NCBI GenBank assembly: GCA_965644295.1
Contig: CBFFRP010000319.1
Span: forward strand, 62,001-126,000
Direction: 5' to 3'
DNA from: Paraphysomonas bandaiensis
Lineage: Eukaryota > Chrysophyceae
Length of the DNA stretch: 64,000 bases
In this document: piece after piece, positions 58,606 to 64,000 of the stretch
Layout: each line of letters begins with the position of its first letter
Position numbering within the stretch: the stretch's first letter is position 1
Made by a program: the position numbers and the translations under genes
Notes under the pieces: generated by a model
The model's input: only the letters and a program-made list of their open reading frames with translations
The model's database searches: none
Told to the model about the DNA's origin: nothing

Positions 58606-58955
58606 TCTATATATGGGTGTTAAGGGGGTTGTATGAGGTGTGTGTTGGTTAATAGCATCACATGGCTGTACACTACAAGCAAGTACCTCATTGAGAACAC
58701 ATATAGAAGGTATACACACTACCATACTACGGTACCATACTATCATATAGTGCTGCTGTATATGTATGTACGTATGTACAGTTCTGTGTCCAGAGTACTC
58801 CGTATGGAATACTGTGCATAATTATACTGCTGTATATCACTGTATTTTGAGTCTATTATCCACCCATCATTTCTGATGCTAAACGTGTGGTCCACAGGAG
58901 CTTCCACAGCACTCACTCGACATATCAAAACAAACTATTATCATTATTAAACCAG
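58606..58955. other. Upstream region of PTGES2-like and snoRNA host genes
   Basis: Holds ACTGCTGTA-like words at 58748 and 58826. It probably acts as a divergent promoter for the PTGES2-like gene and the non-coding transcript. No gene seen. Confidence 0.3.
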
Positions 58956-59115
58956 AGTGTCTTGTAGAAATCACACTGCAAGATATTCAAATGAAAGGCT
59001 CATGTTGGAAGAAGCATTGAACCTCAATGGCCTGAGCGTGTCATGAATCGATGATGGAAATCTCAGCAAGGTAACTGAACGATTATTTACTATATATACA
59101 ATGACACTGGCATCA

Positions 59116-59196
59116 CATCCCATTGATGACTATGATTAATTTCACTTTTGACGACATCATTTGTGGGTCAATTAGACATGCATGGACTGAGGGATG
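59116..59196 (+). ncRNA. Box C/D snoRNA 1 (18S rRNA 5'-end guide)
   Basis: Terminal stem CATCCC (59116-59121) pairs with GGGATG (59191-59196). Box C TGATGA is at 59124-59129 and box D CTGA at 59187-59190. The sequence upstream of box D, TTAGACATGCATGG, is an exact complement of the near-universal 18S stretch CCATGCATGTCTAA close to the rRNA 5' end. By the D+5 rule the target would be the U of CCAUGC. Sits in intron 1 of the host transcript. Confidence 0.8.
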
Positions 59197-59218
59197 GTGT
59201 TATTGTGTCTGTTATTAA

Positions 59219-59300
59219 TAAACCCAATGATGATTATGATTAATATCACTCTGACGACACCATTTATGGGTCATTTAGACATGCATGGACTTAGGGTTTA
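59219..59300 (+). ncRNA. Box C/D snoRNA 2 (paralogue, degenerate box D)
   Basis: Tandem paralogue of snoRNA 1. Terminal stem TAAACCC (59219-59225) pairs with GGGTTTA (59294-59300), different bases from copy 1 but still perfect. Box C TGATGA is at 59228-59233 with preceding A. Box D is CTTA (59290-59293), one base off consensus. The 18S guide TTAGACATGCATGG is kept. An internal CTGA (about 59251-59254) could be box D'. Confidence 0.65.
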
Positions 59301-60000
59301 ATTGTTTGTTATTGGAAACTTTGTAATTGACGTGTTCACCTTATTAACATTTTCTTATAGTGTGAAGATACTACTGTGAGGGCATACGGCGAGTATTTCC
59401 ACTTGTAAAACTCATGGTGAGTAAACATTCTGTTCACACATTCGTTGTTTATATATCCCGATGATTAAAAACAAAATACCATACGATACACTGCATAAAA
59501 TGCATTGTACTGGGGTCATGAGATTTCTGCCTAAGGGATTTCATATGATTACTTTCAACATGCCGCTGTTGTTGGACTGTGTTTAAATTTACGTTGTTTG
59601 TAGGACCTGTGCTTCACTTGTACCTGTTGAAGGAGACGTCCCCGCCGAGTAGTCTGCCTCCATAATCGATCATTGTGAGTACTTTGATATGTGCAACACC
59701 TTTACCTGCCTATTGCAGTCTATTCTGCCACAGATGTCATCTTTTCTGTGATGATTACTTCTATTTGCCATGGACTGCAGACATTATACGATATTTTAGG
59801 AACCTAGTAGTGATATGCGTGACCTACCGAGGGCCAAAAATGTCATACATCTGCTTATACACACTATTTCTTCTTTTACAACTCAACTTATATTACTTAT
59901 CCACAGGATTAGCTGGCGGTAACTATGTGTAGCAGTCTCAGACTCTCTTCGTTATGGAGTTAGCAGCTATTTCCCACAGTAAAATCGTTATCGCATTTGG

Positions 60001-60761
60001 TAATGTTGGACACCTAGTTTCGCTTTCTTCTTCTTTGAATTCGATATGAATTTCTTTATTTTCTTCTCTGTGAATCTTCTCTAGTTGAATAAAGTCAATA
60101 ATTCTGTTGGTCTACAAAATTTCGTATCATATCTACCAACAAATGAATAAATAGTTGTTTTTGCACAACTATTCAGTAATAAGATCTTTATAATGTTATT
60201 GTTAAAAACGCTAGTACTCAACTGTATTCTTGTTAGAAAGTCGTAGTAGAAAAAACAAGTTCTTATAAATGTTGACTTAGTCAACACTTTTAGAATCCAA
60301 GGCTACTTTATGCATTTAGTTAGCGTACACATAATATATCTGTGGGCTTTGCTGGTTGTACAGTTTGGAATAAGAGACGGTTTTAAAGAGTTAATGATAT
60401 GCTTCGAATTAATTCAGAGAAGCCGGAAAGAGTTGACTGTAGTCTTGGTTATCTCATATCTGATAAAAAATAGAATTATTAAAAGATAATAAATGATCGG
60501 AAATGATCATCGCAATTTTAACTCCTTGATTATAGAGATAGTTCATTGTTCAGTTACTTAAGTTTAGCCACCCTAACGTCAAGCTTTTGATATCACAAAC
60601 TCATAAACGTCTTTCGTAGCTGTTTAAAGTTCAAAGAGCTCTGAGGACTAGTAGTAATCATACTAACAGTCAAATATATCCAAGATGTAGTTGAAATAGT
60701 GCTTTTTACAAGTTTTAACTGATACATGGCATAATAACAAATCAAACTAATGTGAACAAAG
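60001..60761. other. AT-rich intergenic region
   Basis: No gene or RNA structure recognised. It lies beyond the host transcript and at the 3' side of the minus-strand membrane-protein gene. Confidence 0.35.
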
Positions 60762-61373
60762 TTAGTTTTCTCTCGGTTGATCTACATTTGAAGGTGCAGC
60801 GGGTTGTGCAGCTCTCAATATCCCGGCAATGGCAAGAAAAGCTCCACCAACGCCTAATACTCCCCCTGATACAAGAAACGCACCAGTTCCAATAGCAGTA
60901 GCGGACGTCGCACTCGCTGTCGATATTGCACTGACAGCTAAGCCAGTGGTCCCTAGAATTGTCCCCACATAGCCAATATGAGTCAGCCCCCCGTACGGTA
61001 CTTGGTCACCTTGAGTAGCTAAAGTAAGGTCTCGTTTCAATGATTCAATATTAGTTCTTTCTATTTTATTATTCAATTCGCTGATTTGTAACTCAGTTTT
61101 TTTCTGAGCATTTTCCATAAATGAAATCTGGGCCTTGGCCGCATCAAACTCATGTTTTCGTCCAGCATTAAAACTTTCTTGAACAACTTTATTACCCAAT
61201 TGCCCCAGCCCTTTGAACGAATTCGACATTGTACTAAACATGAAGTCCAACGACTTTGTTGCCATAGAATATTGGGCTTTTTCTTCATCAGTTGCGTTAT
61301 TGTACCAGTGGAAGGCAGAGCCTGCTGACAATGTGCTTCCGAGAGCAACTGTTTTCAATGGGAATCGAATCAT
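60762..61373 (-). CDS. Unknown protein with coiled coil and glycine/alanine-rich membrane segments
   Basis: Single exon, 203 aa from the ATG at 61373 (codons before it lack an ATG). The N-terminus (MIRFPLKTVALGSTLSAGSA) resembles a mitochondrial or membrane signal. Residues about 50-115 form a coiled coil (AQKKTELQISELNNKIERTN). Two Gly/Ala-rich hydrophobic segments, GTILGTTGLAVSAISTAS and GGVLGVGGAFLAIAGIL, end the protein before a short polar tail. No family recognised. It is divergent from the gene at 61986, which has the same general plan of coiled coil followed by a hydrophobic tail. Confidence 0.6.
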   Translation of the reverse strand: MIRFPLKTVALGSTLSAGSAFHWYNNATDEEKAQYSMATKSLDFMFSTMSNSFKGLGQLGNKVVQESFNAGRKHEFDAAKAQISFMENAQKKTELQISELNNKIERTNIESLKRDLTLATQGDQVPYGGLTHIGYVGTILGTTGLAVSAISTASATSATAIGTGAFLVSGGVLGVGGAFLAIAGILRAAQPAAPSNVDQPREN

Positions 61374-61985
61374 TATTACCCTCAAGATATCCCTCAATCT
61401 AAAGCGATAGATGTCGGCTAGATAACTTACTTGTATATATATAACAATAGAATAATGTCATATACTGCTGGTTGGGTAATACGCCGACCCATATACAGCG
61501 TACTTTATACTGTATGTACTGTGTACTGCAGTATATATATACTGCTGTGTATGTTTTCATATACAAATATATGAAGGAGCGGTTTTAGCGATAGAATGGA
61601 ATATCTACATATGGTATAGATGGTATAAGTGACAAAAAAACTGACTTTTGAGGCTAAATATCCAAATTTTAAGATTACTGTACCCCTAAACCACTAGTAT
61701 ATACAACCATATATAGATTTTCGTTTAAAAAACCGTCAAGCCATATGGATGGACTGGAGAGTAGTTTATATAACCTGCCTGTGGTACTATATCTTGATTA
61801 TACGTATAATCCTATAGGTAATATTTTGGCGAGTGAGAAAGTCGTAATACCATATACATATACATACATATATATATATAATCATTTAAACTACAAGCAA
61901 ATTACAAAGTCGGATATAATTGAATAAATATACCTGGTGTTGTATATCTCTGTATGAGTATTTCCCTATAAACACTGAGGTTGAT
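61374..61985. promoter_or_regulatory. Divergent promoter region of two membrane proteins of unknown function
   Basis: 612 bp between start codons. It contains ACTGCTG words at 61462 and 61531 and TATATA tracts near 61536 and 61868. The regulatory role is inferred. Confidence 0.3.
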
Positions 61986-63221
61986 ATGGACTTGTTTTCT
62001 ATCAGTAATTATTCAGTGGGTCTCGATATATGCAGCGCTTTGGGTATTCCGACAAGACCTGTTCTGGAGGATGCTATCACAACAGTAACAAAGCGAACTA
62101 TAGAAAATGGTGCGCGCTCTTTTTCTGAACCTGTGAAGCCAAAGCCTGCATCATCTTGTCAAGAAATAATAAGCAACTATTCTGGTGGCGAGCCTCCGAA
62201 GCCTCCTTTCTCTAGCGGCTCTCCAATATCTCCTTCCAAAGGGGCATCAGATTTTTATAAAAGAGAAAATTTATACACTCAAGCTCAGGTTTTCAATGAT
62301 GTCAAGAACGGAATTCAAAGGCGCATAAACACTGAAAGCGACTCCGAGCAATTGGAAGGCCACATCGCAACATTACAGCAACAGATAGCACTTATAAAGA
62401 AATATGAATATCGAATCTTAGATCTACTTGAAAATCCGAGTATTGCAAGTGAGATTAAAGACAAAATATTTCTAGCAAAAAGTAGAGCCAAGACTCTTTT
62501 TACCAGACTTAATGAATCTGGAACTATTGATCTTCGATCTGCTGTTCCGGAGGAACAGCAGCGGTCTTGCATGGAGCGTGGAAAGTTTCAAGCTCTTCTT
62601 GAAAGTGTATTACCTGAAGCTGAGGGCTTTATATCGTCTGTTGATCTCTATAATCAGATGAAGCAAGAAGAGCGTCTTCTTTTGGCGCACCCAGAAAGCT
62701 TTGCCCCAATGCTTTCCATAATTCATTTAGCCAGCGAAGTTGAAACGAAACAGTCGGATCGAGCTGTTATATCAGTTTCTTTTTACCCTGTCTTAAAAAG
62801 TACGGCGATGCAAAACTTACGTATTGCCATTCCAGCTATTCAGAAGCTCTCCGAACATAGAAAACAAGATTTGGATTCGCTTCATCAAGACCCTTCCAAA
62901 ACATCGGAACTGCTGAACCAGTGTCGAGATACTAGAAATGCGATTTCCTTGTACTCTGATGCATTAGAAAAAGTTCCATTTCGCAAAGAGCTGGAAAGTG
63001 AAATAATTTTACTTGGAAAAGAAATATCGTATCTGGAGCAGTCTGTAATTTTCATTGAAAGTCAAATTCGATCTGAGAAAAATATTGCTTATTTAGTCGC
63101 TGCTGGTCGTGGGGTGGTCATTGGGGCTGGACTAACGGCCGCTATTGCCATACCTGTCATAGGCAGCTCTATGATTGTCTCCTCAGTGTTGTGGCTATTT
63201 AATTCTAGAAGATATAGATGA
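61986..63221 (+). CDS. Unknown protein with helical body and C-terminal membrane hairpin
   Basis: Single exon, 411 aa from the ATG at 61986; the frame is open further upstream but without an ATG. The N-terminal ~90 residues are S/P-rich. The middle is helical and charged (QLEGHIATLQQQIALIKKYE, LESEIILLGKEISYLEQSVI). Residues about 375-405 form a hydrophobic hairpin (GVVIGAGLTAAIAIPVIGSS followed by MIVSSVLWLF), with a basic end RRYR. No family recognised. The opposite gene (60762-61373) shares this plan, so the two may work together; that is speculation from position and architecture. Confidence 0.6.
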   Translation: MDLFSISNYSVGLDICSALGIPTRPVLEDAITTVTKRTIENGARSFSEPVKPKPASSCQEIISNYSGGEPPKPPFSSGSPISPSKGASDFYKRENLYTQAQVFNDVKNGIQRRINTESDSEQLEGHIATLQQQIALIKKYEYRILDLLENPSIASEIKDKIFLAKSRAKTLFTRLNESGTIDLRSAVPEEQQRSCMERGKFQALLESVLPEAEGFISSVDLYNQMKQEERLLLAHPESFAPMLSIIHLASEVETKQSDRAVISVSFYPVLKSTAMQNLRIAIPAIQKLSEHRKQDLDSLHQDPSKTSELLNQCRDTRNAISLYSDALEKVPFRKELESEIILLGKEISYLEQSVIFIESQIRSEKNIAYLVAAGRGVVIGAGLTAAIAIPVIGSSMIVSSVLWLFNSRRYR

Positions 63222-64000
63222 ATGTTTAATGCCAGTGTTATTTGGTCCTTCTCTTATAATATGGGGAGACAAAGACTGGCTGGATTGAATACTAAATCGT
63301 CGTCAAAATAATGTAGTAAAGTTTCACAATGAAGTACAATTTTGTGATTAAATTGATATGCGTGCATTGATTTAAATATAATAAGCTGTTAACTAGAATC
63401 GCCTCTTTTATTCCAATTTAAATGAAATAGCTAATAAGTGTAATGAAAAGCTACGAAAAAACAAAAGTAATAAAAACTTATATAAACTGCTTACACTATA
63501 TATTCACCAGGGCTGTGTAACAATTAATTGTCAATTATTGGCATTGCCACAAGTGAAATTTGGACAGCAAGTAATAATTTATCAAAAAATTCTTCAATTA
63601 ATCGTCAAAACACACAACACGACGATGAAAAAAAGTCATTTTCCTTTCTTTTCATCTAACATTTATTTCAGCTAATATGAGTATTTTAAGTATTAGTTAT
63701 TACACATAATTATAAGTCATAAGTGGCACAAACTACATATAGCTAGTTAAAGGTTTAAACTTAATATTAATTGGGTAGTGAATGTCTTACATTTAGTCAG
63801 AAATAACATCGCAAAACAAGTTAACTAAATACTGCTTAACTCTGATATCCTATAATCTAACGCTACGAAAGCTACTTATGCGTCACCGCAAGTACAAAGA
63901 TGCAACCACTTTTGCTCTTTATTAATTGGGACAGCCAGTAATAATTTCAATTATAATTAACTACAACAAGCGCCAATTAATTGTTGCGCCTGGTGACATT
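63222..64000. other. AT-rich end of window with R1 copy f
   Basis: No gene supported. Contains the reversed R1 fragment at 63830-63935. Confidence 0.45.
63830..63935 (-). repeat. Dispersed repeat R1, copy f (reverse fragment)
   Basis: Contains CTTAACTCTGATATCCTATA and the hairpin block with base CGAAAG/CTTTTG, matching copy a at 8285-8365 in the same orientation. Only the hairpin end is present. Confidence 0.7.

Larger units (their letters stand above)
58960..60000 (+). ncRNA. Putative spliced non-coding host transcript for box C/D snoRNAs
   Basis: Splice signals outline exons: about 58960-59070 (donor GTAACT), 59361-59416 (acceptor TTCTTATAG, donor GTGAGTAAA), 59604-59674 (acceptor TTGTTTGTAG, donor GTGAGTACT) and 59908 onward (acceptor TTATCCACAG). 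The exons are short and carry stops in all plus frames, so no protein is apparent. Two snoRNAs lie in the first intron, which is the organisation of UHG/GAS5-type host genes. The 5' and 3' ends are guesses, and the exons lack any evidence from transcripts. Confidence 0.5.

Noticed and set aside
59420-59600. Third box C/D snoRNA in intron 2
   Set aside because: Box C would be CGATGA and box D CTGG, both off consensus, spacing is short and no rRNA complementarity was recognised. Kept only as a weak remark.

Overview
This is nuclear DNA from a eukaryote. The protein genes carry short GT-AG introns of about 45 to 160 bp, many of which I could resolve to the base because both reading phases close. 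There is a tRNA-Met gene with a 27-nt intron, and long AT-rich intergenic stretches hold decayed retrotransposons and dispersed repeats. A full-length CFAP57 implies an organism with motile cilia or flagella. Arrays of the S-P-T-x-x-P-S type on a secreted protein, a bHLH-PAS protein, a plant-like GH28 enzyme and TTAGGG-type repeats fit a stramenopile-like protist best. That placement is inference.

Layout. 0.2-3.4 kb: OCRL/INPP5B-like inositol 5-phosphatase (+). 4.1-5.2 kb: bHLH-PAS protein (-). 5.5-5.7 kb: a 40-bp minisatellite. 6.4 kb: tRNA-Met (-). 6.6-7.7 kb: membrane-anchored short-chain dehydrogenase (+). 8-11.3 kb: repeats. 11.5-13.7 kb: head-to-head pair of glutathione S-transferases. 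13.8-17.1 kb: shattered Ty1/copia element with inverted gag duplications. 17.2-18.5 kb: GH28 polygalacturonase (-). 19-20.4 kb: F-box/LRR protein (+). 21.7-23.2 kb: cyclin-Y-like protein (-). 23.5-25 kb: prolyl iminopeptidase (+). 25.9-27.8 kb: NADAR-FHA-RRM-RS fusion protein (+). 28.7-29.4 kb: small acidic/basic protein (+). 30.8-35 kb: CFAP57 (-). 35.8-37.8 kb: NOT2 subunit of CCR4-NOT (+). 39.6-43 kb: SERCA-like P-type ATPase (-). 43.7-45 kb: zinc-finger/UIM ubiquitin-binding protein (+). 45.8-47.1 kb: second copia fragment. 47.7-47.8 kb: interstitial telomere-like repeats. 48.2-51.3 kb: secreted LVIVD double propeller with S/P/T-rich repeats (-). 51.9-55.9 kb: GMAP-210-type golgin (+). 57.8-58.6 kb: PTGES2-like protein (-). 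59.0-60 kb: apparent non-coding, spliced host transcript with two intronic box C/D snoRNAs (+). 60.8-63.2 kb: two divergent membrane proteins of unknown function.

The neighbours are unrelated housekeeping and accessory genes, so no operon logic applies. Several pairs are divergent and share promoter regions of 0.35 to 0.85 kb, and a recurrent ACTGCTGTA-like word sits in many of these regions. Three observations stand out: the fusion of a NADAR ADP-ribose/N-glycosidase-type domain to an SR-like splicing protein; the tandem snoRNAs, whose terminal stems differ by compensatory changes while both keep a 14-nt match to the 5' end of 18S rRNA; and a dispersed repeat family with a paired hairpin base. 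Exon structures were read by eye from splice consensus and frame continuity, with no transcript data.
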